Made by a program: the position numbers and the translations under genes
Shown here: positions 17,971 to 27,337 of the stretch, in pieces
Numbering within the stretch: position 1 is the stretch's first letter
Layout of the letters: each line of letters opens with the position of its first letter
Notes under the pieces: model-generated
What the model saw: the letters and a program-made list of their open reading frames with translations, nothing else
Databases searched by the model: none
Told to the model about the DNA's origin: nothing
Assembly (NCBI GenBank): GCA_963718195.1
Contig: CAVQYQ010000010.1
Location: forward strand, 170,453 to 234,452
Source of the DNA: MADRE3 sp963718195
GTDB lineage: Bacteria > Desulfobacterota > Desulfobulbia > Desulfobulbales > Desulfocapsaceae
DNA: 64,000 nt
Reading direction: 5' to 3'

Positions 17971-19233
17971 ATGAAGCCACCGAGACCCAGGTCCGCAGCA
18001 CTGATTTTTCTTCTCTGTCTGTGGGCCTGGTTTTTTCCTCTGTTGGTTGCTGATGGTGCCGAAGCTGAACAATCTCCCATCAAACTGATCGAAAACGGCG
18101 GATTTGCCATTACTTCAAGCGGATCAATCAGCAGCCAGCATAATCTTCACTCCCCTCTCATACCCGCCTCAATCATAAAAATCGCTACCGCATTGACGGC
18201 GCTTGAGTTGCTTGGCGCTACCCATCAGTACAAAACAGAGTTTTACCTGAGAGGAAATACAACGCTTGTTATCAAGGGATATGGCGATCCTTTTTTGAGC
18301 TCTGAATATATTTCAGATATTTCCCGTGCGCTCAAACGTCTCGATATCAAGCGAATAGACAAGATAGTTATCGACGGATCCAGTTTTTTCACCCCGGCAG
18401 CAGCCGATGGTTCAGAGGGAACGGACAATCCCTATGATGTTTCAAACGGTGCGATTGCTGTTAATTTCAACTCAATTGCTGTCCAGGTCAAGAAGGATCA
18501 ATCTGTAAGCTCTGGAGAACCCCAGACCCCATTGCTTGAACTGACACGCATCATCGGCGGTCACTTGGGACCTGGCCTCCATCGTGTAAACGTGAGCGCT
18601 TACGATACCGGTACGCACATTGACAACAGCCTGCGCTACACGGCAGAACTGTTTGCAGAATTTCTCACCCGACAAGGAGTGAGGGTCAGCAACACCATAG
18701 AGGCCGGGCGGGTTGATGACAGCTGTACGCTTATCTATACCTTTACCAGCCCCAAGAATCTCGTGGCGCTCGTACGCGACTGTCTTGAATATTCAAATAA
18801 TTTTATTGCCAACCAGCTCTTTCTCAGCAGTGGAGCAACCCTGTTTGGTTATCCTGCCACATGGGAAAAAGGAAGAAAAGCAATGCTCCAGGTGCTGGAA
18901 AAACACTTTGGGATCAACTGTGATGCAGTAAAAATCAGAGAAGGGTCTGGACTGTCCCGCCAGACCAGGGTTACACCGTTTTTCATGCTGTCAGTGCTTC
19001 GCGCGTTCAGCCCCTACCGTCACCTTCTTCCCGCCAACGACAGCATGAGCATCAAATCAGGTACCTTAACCGGCGTCTACAGCTATGCCGGGTATTTCAA
19101 CTCTACGACAGCTGCTGATCCCTTCGTCATCATGCTCAACCAGTCAGAAAACAACAGGAAGCTGATTCTGAAATCCCTTCACAAACAATACCAGGCCGGG
19201 CTCGAAAAATCGATTACCCCGGTCGAGCCATGA
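17971..19233 (+). CDS. dacB: PBP4-type D-alanyl-D-alanine carboxypeptidase/endopeptidase (S13)
   Basis: A 420-residue periplasmic penicillin-binding protein. After a signal peptide (hydrophobic residues about 9-27) come the serine-peptidase motifs: SIIK (S67, K70), SNN in EYSNNFIANQL, and KSG in IKSGTLTGVYSYAG. It should trim or cut peptidoglycan cross-links. I start at ATG 17971, just after the trpB2 stop, because it gives a normal signal peptide; the frame is open further upstream inside trpB2. Its stop overlaps the start of the glycosyltransferase gene (ATGA). Confidence 0.87.
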   Translation: MKPPRPRSAALIFLLCLWAWFFPLLVADGAEAEQSPIKLIENGGFAITSSGSISSQHNLHSPLIPASIIKIATALTALELLGATHQYKTEFYLRGNTTLVIKGYGDPFLSSEYISDISRALKRLDIKRIDKIVIDGSSFFTPAAADGSEGTDNPYDVSNGAIAVNFNSIAVQVKKDQSVSSGEPQTPLLELTRIIGGHLGPGLHRVNVSAYDTGTHIDNSLRYTAELFAEFLTRQGVRVSNTIEAGRVDDSCTLIYTFTSPKNLVALVRDCLEYSNNFIANQLFLSSGATLFGYPATWEKGRKAMLQVLEKHFGINCDAVKIREGSGLSRQTRVTPFFMLSVLRAFSPYRHLLPANDSMSIKSGTLTGVYSYAGYFNSTTAADPFVIMLNQSENNRKLILKSLHKQYQAGLEKSITPVEP

Positions 19234-20468
19234 GCACGATGACCAAGATTCTTCATGTCATCAGTCAACGTCCCGATTCTACCGGAAGCGGTATCTACCT
19301 GCAGGCAATCCTCAAAGAGTCGGCTCGGAATGGATATGATAATTATCTTGTTGCTGCGATCCAGCAAGGCGACCCGGCTCGATTACCTGATATCAACCCT
19401 GAAAATTGTCATTTTGTCTATTTTGACACTGACATTCCCGCGGATATGATCGTCGGAATGAGTGATGTGATGCCATATCCAAGCAGGAGATTTCAGGATC
19501 TAGACATCACTGCAATAGGCGTATATCTCGACAAATTCAGGGAACCACTGGCCAGGATGGTTTCACGTCATCATCCCGATATTATTCACAGTCATCACCT
19601 CTGGCTTCTCAGTTCCCTGATCAAGAACCTGTTTCCCGACATACCATTAATCACCAGCTGCCATGGTTCTGATCTCAGGCAATATGACCAGTGCCCTCAC
19701 CTCAGAGATCAGGTTGGTGACGGGTGTCGCCGTATCGACAAGGTGCTTGCCCTGAGCTCTGAGCAGAAAAATGAGATTGTTGGTAAATACCAATTACCCG
19801 AGAGACGAATCAATATCGCTGGTGCCGGTTATGACAAACGTCTTTTCTATGGTGGCAGCAGCAGGAATCCAGGGGTCGTCAATATACTTTACGCAGGAAA
19901 AATCAGTCGGGCAAAAGGGGTCCCCTGGCTGCTTCGCGCCTTGACGAACATAGACCCTCACCTCTATCACCTCCATCTTGCTGGCGGCGGCTCAGGTATA
20001 GAATATGACCAATGCAGAACTGCTGCAGCAACGCTTGGTCCTGCTCTATCCTTCCATGGCATGGTGTCCCAGCAGAAGCTCGCCGATCTAATGAGATACG
20101 CTCATTTGTTTGTTCTCCCTTCTCTGCATGAAGGTCTTCCCCTGGTCGTTCTCGAAGCCCTGGCCTGTGGCTGCACCGTCATTGCCACCGATCTGCCCGG
20201 TACCAGAGAGATAGCAGGTCGATTGCAAACCAGAAAACTCATTCTGGTTAATAAACCGGTTATCATTGATACCGACGCATCTCTTCTGGCCGATGACAAA
20301 AGATTTGTTGATCAGCTTCAAAACTCTATTGAGTCTCATCTGTCCTGGCAACAAAATGATTGTGGTGCTGAAGCTGACTTATCATATTTCAGCTGGGAAT
20401 CGGTCTTTAAAAGGGTTGAGCAATGCTGGACCACACTCCTTGACAAGCCGAAATCAAGAGGAACATAA
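19230..20468 (+). CDS. GT4-family glycosyltransferase
   Basis: A 412-residue GT-B glycosyltransferase. The N-terminal domain includes HVISQRPDSTGSGIYLQ and DIIHSHHLWL. The C-terminal domain has LYAGKISRAKGVPWLLRAL and the nucleotide-sugar motif LPSLHEGLPLVVLEALACGC with the usual E-x7-E spacing. Sugar donor and acceptor cannot be read from the sequence. Overlap with dacB by four bases suggests co-transcription with the peptidoglycan peptidase. Confidence 0.9.
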   Translation: MSTMTKILHVISQRPDSTGSGIYLQAILKESARNGYDNYLVAAIQQGDPARLPDINPENCHFVYFDTDIPADMIVGMSDVMPYPSRRFQDLDITAIGVYLDKFREPLARMVSRHHPDIIHSHHLWLLSSLIKNLFPDIPLITSCHGSDLRQYDQCPHLRDQVGDGCRRIDKVLALSSEQKNEIVGKYQLPERRINIAGAGYDKRLFYGGSSRNPGVVNILYAGKISRAKGVPWLLRALTNIDPHLYHLHLAGGGSGIEYDQCRTAAATLGPALSFHGMVSQQKLADLMRYAHLFVLPSLHEGLPLVVLEALACGCTVIATDLPGTREIAGRLQTRKLILVNKPVIIDTDASLLADDKRFVDQLQNSIESHLSWQQNDCGAEADLSYFSWESVFKRVEQCWTTLLDKPKSRGT

Positions 20469-20528
20469 CAAAGCGTTGCAAAGTCTCTGTTCTTTCGATA
20501 AGTTGGTATGCGGAAAATGCTTCGACCT

Positions 20529-20549
20529 TGTAATTACAGGTAATTACAG
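20529..20549. promoter_or_regulatory. Tandem 10-bp palindromic repeat, candidate operator
   Basis: Two consecutive copies of GTAATTACAG lie at 20530-20549. Each contains the palindrome GTAATTAC and they are spaced 10 bp, one helical turn. The site is about 40 bases before the cytochrome c start, a plausible place for a dimeric regulator to bind. No regulator is assigned. Confidence 0.35.
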
Positions 20550-20588
20550 ATAACATTCAAACTAGTTTTCACCCAGGAGGAACTGTTC

Positions 20589-20909
20589 ATGCACCTAGTC
20601 AGGAGCCTTTTATTTCCTGTCGTTGGAGTCATTGTGATGATGTTCGCACTCTCAGGCTGCACCACACCTGAAGGTAATGCAGATGATGGGAAAAGATGGT
20701 ACATGATGCATAATTGTTACAGCTGCCACGGGTTACACGGCAATGACGGTAAGGCTCCGGATATTGATACAGGCCACCTGAGCTTCAGAAAATTTCTGGC
20801 TGTCATCAGAGATGCAGACTCCCCCATCATGCCAAAGTTTCCCGAAGAAAAAGTTTCCAGACAGGATGCGGCAGATATGTTTGCATTTCTTAGCAAAGAG
20901 CAGCGTTAA
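20589..20909 (+). CDS. Monohaem c-type cytochrome lipoprotein
   Basis: A 106-residue lipoprotein cytochrome c. The signal peptide ends in lipobox LSGC (Cys24). CYSCH (C43, C46, H47) attaches one haem and Met80 in SPIMPKF is the likely distal ligand, giving a class I mini-cytochrome. A strong AGGAGGA ribosome-binding sequence precedes the ATG. It is probably membrane-anchored facing the periplasm and carries electrons; partners are not in the window, unless the DUF2231 protein encoded next is one. Confidence 0.9.
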   Translation: MHLVRSLLFPVVGVIVMMFALSGCTTPEGNADDGKRWYMMHNCYSCHGLHGNDGKAPDIDTGHLSFRKFLAVIRDADSPIMPKFPEEKVSRQDAADMFAFLSKEQR

Positions 20910-21011
20910 GCTGCTCAAACAATCGCCGCTTGTCTTGCTATATTGTTGGGCCAGGAGACCTCCGTTGCTTATTCGGTAAAGATAATTGTCAACAGGGCTT
21001 TATCTCTTATT

Positions 21012-21030
21012 GATAATGATTAGTATTATC
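21012..21030. promoter_or_regulatory. Candidate Fur box upstream of the DUF2231 gene
   Basis: GATAATGATTAGTATTATC matches the classical 19-bp Fur consensus (GATAATGATAATCATTATC) at 16 of 19 positions, with perfect outer half-sites GATAAT/ATTATC. It lies about 100 bases before the DUF2231 gene start and downstream of the cytochrome gene, within a likely promoter region. Iron-dependent repression is inferred. Confidence 0.6.
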
Positions 21031-21126
21031 GACACTGTAGTACAGCGCAATGAAAAGCCGTGACAGTAAGCCATTCTCGCAGTACTGATCACCAGCAACA
21101 TAATCGAGAGCAGCCGGAGGAAATCC

Positions 21127-21552
21127 ATGATAGAGAGCTTCTATGCATTTTTAGAAACCATTGGCTTTACCCACCCTATTCACCCGATTGTCGTCCATGC
21201 GCCAATGGGCCTAATAATTGGAGCAGTCGCCTTCTCTTTAGCAGAGTATAAATGGCCAGACAAACATCTCGGTCAATCAGCCTACCATTGTATTGTACTG
21301 GCCCTTCTCTCGATTGTGCCGGTTTACATTGCCGGGTTACTGGACTGGCAGCATATATTTGCCGGGGACTGGAACAAATGGATCATCATCAAGTTGGTTC
21401 TGGGTATTGTTTTGGCCGTAGTTTTGGCCTATGGTGTCATCCAAAAAAACAATGGCGCCTCCCAGAAGAAAATGTTGGTAATTTACCTCATTTGTCTTGG
21501 GGTGAGCGGTGGACTCGGATTTTCAGGCGGCGAACTCCTGTACGGAGGATGA
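21127..21552 (+). CDS. DUF2231 membrane protein
   Basis: A 141-residue protein with four probable membrane helices. HPIVVHAPMGLI near the N-terminus (residues 19-30) is the characteristic DUF2231 motif with conserved histidines, which may bind haem or metal. GLLDWQHIF is also family-like. An AGCCGGAGGAAATCC ribosome-binding sequence precedes the ATG. The upstream Fur-box-like site and the neighbouring cytochrome suggest a link to iron or redox, but the function is unknown. Confidence 0.8.
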   Translation: MIESFYAFLETIGFTHPIHPIVVHAPMGLIIGAVAFSLAEYKWPDKHLGQSAYHCIVLALLSIVPVYIAGLLDWQHIFAGDWNKWIIIKLVLGIVLAVVLAYGVIQKNNGASQKKMLVIYLICLGVSGGLGFSGGELLYGG

Positions 21553-21675
21553 TACATACGTTTTACAGTGGTGAACACCTGTCCTTCTGTGACTTTTAAC
21601 TCAGAAATGACTCAGATACGCTGACTCAATCGATATGGCCTGCCCACGCTGACCATATACGGCTCCAGGTCTTAA

Positions 21676-22428
21676 ATGCGCCTTGCAATCCTGTCTGACA
21701 TACACGGAAACTATCAGGCCTTTGAGGCCGTTCTCGAAGACATGGAGCGACAGGATATCGATAGCACTATCGCCTTAGGAGATCATGTCGGCTATGGTCC
21801 TGAGCCTGAGTTGGTCGTCCTTGAACTGATAAAGAGAAACATACCATCGGTAATGGGGAACCATGAACTCGGCCTGGTCAGTTCAAGTTATTTCGGCCGA
21901 CTCAATTTCCTTGCCCAGGAATCACTTGACATCACCAGAACATTGCTCTCCGAAAAGAGTCTATCGTGGCTTGCCACGCTCCCGCCGGTGATCATCATGG
22001 ACAATGCCCGCTTCTGCCATGGCTGTCCCCCATCGTCAATTACCAAGTACCTTTATGCTCCATCAGATGTCAGACTGACCAGGATGTTCAACAGTTACCA
22101 GGAGATGTTCTGTTTTGCTGGTCATACCCATATGCTCAATCTTTTCGAACTCCGAAAAACCGGGGAAATAATCAGAAAACAACCAGGTTGCAAGTCACTT
22201 ACCCTCGATTCCGGGAGCAGATACATTATTATTGTCGGCAGTGTCGGTCAACCGCGTGACAGCCTGAACGACTGGGCCAAATATGCTGTCTGGGATACAT
22301 CTGAGGGGGATTGTCGGATCCGCCAGGTGCCTTACGATGTTGACACGACCATACGTCTTTTGAAACAGAATAATTTTCCACCTCATAACGCCCACAGACT
22401 GAAATGGTCAAAAAAAGACAATCGGTAG
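21676..22428 (+). CDS. Metallophosphoesterase (calcineurin-like, Metallophos_2)
   Basis: A 250-residue cytoplasmic metallophosphoesterase with the full metal-binding set: SDIHGN (D8, H10), LGDHVGYGP, MGNHE, a later histidine near FCHG and the closing GHTH. The family includes phosphodiesterases and protein phosphatases; the substrate is not clear from the sequence. Its 3' end overlaps the following Ser/Thr kinase gene by 25 bases, so the two are almost certainly co-translated and the enzyme may act on proteins phosphorylated by that kinase. That pairing is inference. Confidence 0.87.
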   Translation: MRLAILSDIHGNYQAFEAVLEDMERQDIDSTIALGDHVGYGPEPELVVLELIKRNIPSVMGNHELGLVSSSYFGRLNFLAQESLDITRTLLSEKSLSWLATLPPVIIMDNARFCHGCPPSSITKYLYAPSDVRLTRMFNSYQEMFCFAGHTHMLNLFELRKTGEIIRKQPGCKSLTLDSGSRYIIIVGSVGQPRDSLNDWAKYAVWDTSEGDCRIRQVPYDVDTTIRLLKQNNFPPHNAHRLKWSKKDNR

Positions 22429-23753
22429 GGAAATACATTTTGCTCAAACGCCTCGGCAAAGGAGGCATGGGCACTGTATACAAGGCATTGTCACCCAAGA
22501 TTGACAAGGTTGTTGCCCTGAAATTGCTGCAACCATCAGAGGCGCTTGAAATTACGCTTGGATATGACCTGCTCAAAGATATATTTCTGAGTGAAGCAAG
22601 AACGCTTGCCTCTCTAAATCACCACAACCTGGCAACTGTCTGGGATTTCGATACCGATGGGCAGGGTCGTTCTTTTTTCGTGATGGAATATTATTGCAAT
22701 AATCTCGGAGCAATGATCGGAGAGAGCTTTCAGTTGGAAGAACCTTCCCGTCAAATCAGACCGGAAAAAGTTATTCATTATGGAAAACAGATCCTTGAGG
22801 CACTCCAGTATCTGCACCACAATCGGGTGATTCACCGGGATATTAAACCGCACAACATACTGATCACCGACAACGACCAGGTCAAAGTGTGCGATTTCGG
22901 CATGGCTCTCGTTGATGGACTGTCATTTTCAGGCCCAGCAAACATGCAGATCGGCTCTCCTTGCTATAGCCCGCCAGAGCAGAAGAAGAGTCCGCACGAG
23001 GTCGACGGTCGGGCTGACTATTACAGCACAGCGGTACTTCTTTACCGGATGCTGACCGGCACACTTCCGGGCATGCAGAGTTTTCCCCTTTCGATGATTG
23101 ACCCTGCGTTTAGTAAGGACTGGGATGATTTTTTTCAAAAAGGATTGAGCTGGAATCCTGACCATCGCTTTCAAAACGCGGGAGAAATGAAACGTGCCCT
23201 TGAACAGCTTGATTTTTCAGCAAATAAATATTTTGTTTCAGACAAGAACAAAGCAGGGGCAGATTTTCCATCCCCCCGCGCATCACCGGTAAATCAGTGT
23301 GGATCACGAGCGCTCAAGACCTTCAAACTGACAGCACTTCACCGCCCTCTGCGCTATATAGTTAACGATTTCAAGATCAGCTCAGATGTTGTCGTTGACA
23401 AGGCAACAGGAAGAACCTGGCAGAAATCAGGGAGTCCTTATCCACTGAGTTGGCTTGAGGCTCAGAGCTATATCTCCGTCCTGAACAGGACCCGCTTTGG
23501 TGGTCGGCAAACATGGCGATTACCGACGATTGATGAGCTTCTGAGCCTGCTGGATGAGTCAGCAAACCAAATGAATAAGCTCTTTAATGCGGACAGAAAA
23601 TGGTTATGGAGTTGCGACCTGCACGGCAAAACGGAACGTTGGTTCATTAATCTTGATATGGGTTATGTCGCCAGCCAGGATATGGATTGTCCTAACTTCG
23701 TCAAGGCTGTAAGCAGCGATCAAATCCAACACTCCGGTCCCTCTTTTCCATGA
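22404..23753 (+). CDS. Serine/threonine protein kinase with C-terminal DUF1566 domain
   Basis: A 449-residue Hanks-type kinase fused to a DUF1566 (Lcl-like) domain. Kinase domain residues about 10-270: glycine loop GKGGMGTVY, VALK (K40), HRDIKPHN (D146), CDFG (D164 region) and GSPCYSPPEQ in the activation segment. After a linker, residues about 330-435 hold DUF1566 (DKATGRTWQKSG, GRQTWRLPTIDELLSLL). No membrane segment is visible, so both parts seem cytoplasmic, although DUF1566 is more often found in exported proteins. It overlaps the phosphoesterase gene. DUF1566 may act as a sensing or binding module. Confidence 0.88.
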   Translation: MVKKRQSVGKYILLKRLGKGGMGTVYKALSPKIDKVVALKLLQPSEALEITLGYDLLKDIFLSEARTLASLNHHNLATVWDFDTDGQGRSFFVMEYYCNNLGAMIGESFQLEEPSRQIRPEKVIHYGKQILEALQYLHHNRVIHRDIKPHNILITDNDQVKVCDFGMALVDGLSFSGPANMQIGSPCYSPPEQKKSPHEVDGRADYYSTAVLLYRMLTGTLPGMQSFPLSMIDPAFSKDWDDFFQKGLSWNPDHRFQNAGEMKRALEQLDFSANKYFVSDKNKAGADFPSPRASPVNQCGSRALKTFKLTALHRPLRYIVNDFKISSDVVVDKATGRTWQKSGSPYPLSWLEAQSYISVLNRTRFGGRQTWRLPTIDELLSLLDESANQMNKLFNADRKWLWSCDLHGKTERWFINLDMGYVASQDMDCPNFVKAVSSDQIQHSGPSFP

Positions 23754-23824
23754 AGATTTCAGCAACAGAAAAAACAAGCGATGAAAGGTAGTCTGCCGCT
23801 GGGGCGAGCTTGGGTCTATATCAT

Positions 23825-26800
23825 TTATAATTCATGTATATAGATTCTCTGTCCCATTCCTCTTCTGTCTGCCAGCTCAAGAACCCTCCGGTGGTGAGTG
23901 AACAGTAATACCTGGGTAGTGGCAGAGAGCTCTGAGAGTACTTCCAGGCATACCCTTGTTCGACTGTCGTCAAAAGCAATGAGAATATCGTCAACAATAA
24001 AGGGAAGCGGCTCCCCCTTGCTCAGATACAACTCCAGTGTCGCCAGTCGAAGTGCCAGGTAGAGTTGATCCCTCGTGCCATCGCTCATGCCCTCAACGGT
24101 TACTTCACTATCATTTGGGCGGACACCGAGTAAAATTGGTTTGCCGGTATCGTCAAGTTCATCACGAAGCTGACTATAGGACCCCAGTGTAAACTTTGAG
24201 AAAAGCACACCGGCTCTTGCCAGAACCGGAGCCTGATTCTCCCTTCGATAATGCTCAATCTGTTGCTCAAGGATCAGAGCAGCGATTTTTAAGCGCAAGT
24301 ATTGTTCTGTGCCCGAGATTATACCGGCACGATACTGCTCCAGCTCCTCTGATGCCTCAGCAGCCAAAACGTTTCCATCTTTTGAGTCCATTTCATTTTG
24401 CAGGGTTTGTCTCTGATCACGCAATTCATCTCTTTTGGCATGCAATTCAGTCAGTTCCAGAGTGATTTTCTGCTGTTGGCCATCTACCGAATCGATATCC
24501 CCCTCCATGGCTTCACGCTCCAGATCGGCAATACTAAGGCCGTCTCCAGTGCGTGTGAGTTCCTGTTCAAGCCTATCAAGCGTTGACTGCAGTTCTCTTT
24601 TTGTATCCGAACGCTCGCAGAGTAGAATCAAATCGTCGTCCGTCTTTGCCTGCGCCTGCGCTCTGAGCGATGCCAACTGGTCTTGGGCCAGCTTGATAGC
24701 AATAGTCGCATCCTCGATGTCTCCAGCCAGCTCTCCTTGCTGGGTCACTAGTTTATCAAGGCTTGCCCGTAATTCTCGTGCCTCACTCAACTCCTTGTTC
24801 AGCTCAACAGCAAGTGCTGCGGCATCTCGCCCTTCCCTGGCGTAGCCAATAGTATCAGCCAACGCGCAGACCCGGTTGACAAATTTTTCTTCGACCTGAT
24901 CCATTCCATATATCCGTTTTCGCAAATCTTCAGATTTATCAAATGTATCAAAAAATAATACCAGCTGCTCGATTGCCCCGATAGCGCGTTCCGGATGCGC
25001 ACTGGAAGGTACACCCAAGCCCTCGATAGCCTGCCCCCATTCCTTCGCCCAGTTTGCTTTTTCTCGTTCAACAATTTTCAGCTCGCTCATCACTCTTTCT
25101 ATTCGAACTTCGGTCTCATTGAGTGAGTGCTCCAGGGCTCGCTGTCGCTGGAGCACCTGCTCTTCAGCTTCCAGAAACTGTTCACAGAGGGTGAGCATGG
25201 CCTCCAGGCTCGTTTCCTCTCTCCGTTTGTTTTCAGAGACGGCACGGAGCTGAAGAGAAATGGAATCTTTCAGTTCTTTGCATTTTTCTGAAAGTTTCTG
25301 CTCATCAATTGAGACCATACGTGCCGTATGCGCATGGGCCAGAAGTTTATCCACCCTGAGGAGCCATTGTTTCATCTCTCGTGGACTACCCGGGTCAATT
25401 CCCAATGGCTCCCACTCACCCCTCCATTTCTTATAGAACCCGTCCAGCGTTCGGGTTGCCTCTTGAGTCTGTTTTAGGAGCGCATTCAGGCGTGCCTGCA
25501 AGTGCTCGATTGTTGTCTCGAGATCAGCCCTTTTTACCACCTGGTCTGCTGCCATTCGGAGCTGATCTGCCAGGGAATCGGCAGCTTCTATCTTTTCTTC
25601 ATAGATCAGCGAGAGATCTACACCTGATGTGTAGGTGTCGATGTCGTCGTCAACATCTTTGTCTTCGATATATTTACACTTGATGAGATTCCAGCCGTTG
25701 TCCCGGCTTATTCGTATTTCTTCAAGTTCTGAAATGGTGGGGATGTCACTCGTTAATAACAATGTTTTTAGAGCCTGCTCTGCCCGCTCAAGTTCATCTC
25801 GAACTGTTTGTATACGACGCTCATAATCTCTTTTATTTTCAGTATATTCATCGATCCTCCTCTCAAACAAATCGAGTGTTTCAGAGACGGGCATGGCAAC
25901 TTCCATCAGCTCTTCAACCGTTCCGGCATATCTTCCGAGCCGTTCGAGTTCAAGCTTGCACAACGCCCGCTCTTCACGATATCTTTTTTGCAACTCAGCC
26001 ATCCGCTGTTCAATATCCCCCGATTTGCGAACCGTCGAAATGACTGCTTTAAATTCACCAAGATCCGGATGAGAAGTGGGCTGTTCACCCAGTTCCGTGC
26101 GAAGGGAAATCTGCTCCGCCTGAAGGTCTCTTGACCCAGCATGCAACTCTTCCGATCTCTGGTTCAGGAGCCCATATTCCTGAGCTAGACTCAATAACCA
26201 TTTTCTCTGGGTAAGCAGTGGCCGCAATTGATCAGCGTTTTGTAGTTCGAGATCCGGACGTACCCCTTTCAAAAGGGTTTTCGCTTCATTTCTCAACAAA
26301 CGCCGTTTTCCATCCTGTTGCGGCCGATCCTGGATTGTTTTCTCAACCGCACCCAGTTCTTTGTGGAGCGCAATAATTGTTTCCTCATTATCCAGCAGCT
26401 CTTGACGGATATGTATGACTGCTGACTCCCGCTCCAGCCGACTCAGCTTCGCTTCGGCTTTTTCCTTTGTCTCTCTTGCCAGCTGGTATCTGTTATTGCC
26501 ATTTTTTCTCTGTTCGTTAAAGTCCTCGGGCAGAACCACTGTCTCACCCAGAGCACTGATCCGACCAAGCAATGAACGCCGCTCAGCCAATACTCCCACA
26601 ACTCTTGTCAGGCGCGCAAGACGTGACTTCTCTTTGTTTTTGCAGACAATCTCATTTTCGACCTTTTCAATTTCAGAGAGAACATTGGCATGATCTGCCT
26701 GCAGTCGTTTCCATTGTGATACGGGGAGACTCGACTCCCTGATCCGTTTTTGAGCCTGCTTGAAATGAGATATTGCCTGATTAACAACCTTTTTTGAGGC

Positions 26801-27337
26801 CTTGGGCTTAAACAGCTCTTCTGCACCATTCTGGAGTTCCAACAAGATGTCGCGGAGCCCTTCGGTTCCAACCGCCGCGGAAAAGAGCGCCTGCCCGATG
26901 TCTCCAGACTGATTGAGCAACTCCTGTCCCCCGGCTACTAATCTGGAGTGATCGAGGCCATACAGCTTCTTGAACAGCGATTCATCAATATTTCCCGGTA
27001 AAAAAGGATTCAAGATAGAATCTTCAAGAGCATTATCTGTGCGGTGGTCGAGGATGGTCCCTTTTGTTCCTTTCCTTCGCACAAACTCAACCGAGCGCCC
27101 ATCTGAAAGTGTGAGTTTACCGCCAACCCGAAGTTGTGGATTTGAGTGGAAAAAATTATCATCAGTGCGGGTAGGAATACCAAAAAGCAAGGCAATCAAC
27201 GCCCTCAGTGAGGTGGACTTGCCCGCTTCATTATCTCCATAAATCAGGTGTAAACCCTGATCACCGTTGGAAAGGTCAAGTGATCTGCCGGTAAATTGGC
27301 CATAGGCGAGCAGATCAAGGCGATCGATTCTCATCAT
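23825..27337 (-). CDS. SbcC/YhaN-like AAA ATPase with long coiled coils
   Basis: A 1170-residue SMC/Rad50-type ATPase. The N-terminus (DRLDLLAYGQFTGRSLDLS) and Walker A GDNEAGKSTS match the YhaN/AAA_27 group. The centre is Glu/Lys/Arg/Gln-rich coiled coil in two long arms. The C-terminus has the signature GMSDGTRDQLYLALRLA and Walker B FIVDDILIAFDD. It is expected to pair with the nuclease from the overlapping upstream gene as an Mre11-Rad50-like DNA-end processor. Two adjacent ATGs (27337, 27334) are possible starts after a GGGAGGTAA ribosome-binding sequence. The Rad50 CxxC hook is not evident, which separates YhaN from true SbcC. Confidence 0.85.
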   Translation of the reverse strand: MMRIDRLDLLAYGQFTGRSLDLSNGDQGLHLIYGDNEAGKSTSLRALIALLFGIPTRTDDNFFHSNPQLRVGGKLTLSDGRSVEFVRRKGTKGTILDHRTDNALEDSILNPFLPGNIDESLFKKLYGLDHSRLVAGGQELLNQSGDIGQALFSAAVGTEGLRDILLELQNGAEELFKPKASKKVVNQAISHFKQAQKRIRESSLPVSQWKRLQADHANVLSEIEKVENEIVCKNKEKSRLARLTRVVGVLAERRSLLGRISALGETVVLPEDFNEQRKNGNNRYQLARETKEKAEAKLSRLERESAVIHIRQELLDNEETIIALHKELGAVEKTIQDRPQQDGKRRLLRNEAKTLLKGVRPDLELQNADQLRPLLTQRKWLLSLAQEYGLLNQRSEELHAGSRDLQAEQISLRTELGEQPTSHPDLGEFKAVISTVRKSGDIEQRMAELQKRYREERALCKLELERLGRYAGTVEELMEVAMPVSETLDLFERRIDEYTENKRDYERRIQTVRDELERAEQALKTLLLTSDIPTISELEEIRISRDNGWNLIKCKYIEDKDVDDDIDTYTSGVDLSLIYEEKIEAADSLADQLRMAADQVVKRADLETTIEHLQARLNALLKQTQEATRTLDGFYKKWRGEWEPLGIDPGSPREMKQWLLRVDKLLAHAHTARMVSIDEQKLSEKCKELKDSISLQLRAVSENKRREETSLEAMLTLCEQFLEAEEQVLQRQRALEHSLNETEVRIERVMSELKIVEREKANWAKEWGQAIEGLGVPSSAHPERAIGAIEQLVLFFDTFDKSEDLRKRIYGMDQVEEKFVNRVCALADTIGYAREGRDAAALAVELNKELSEARELRASLDKLVTQQGELAGDIEDATIAIKLAQDQLASLRAQAQAKTDDDLILLCERSDTKRELQSTLDRLEQELTRTGDGLSIADLEREAMEGDIDSVDGQQQKITLELTELHAKRDELRDQRQTLQNEMDSKDGNVLAAEASEELEQYRAGIISGTEQYLRLKIAALILEQQIEHYRRENQAPVLARAGVLFSKFTLGSYSQLRDELDDTGKPILLGVRPNDSEVTVEGMSDGTRDQLYLALRLATLELYLSKGEPLPFIVDDILIAFDDSRTRVCLEVLSELSATTQVLLFTHHRRVLELADRRGMGQRIYIHEL

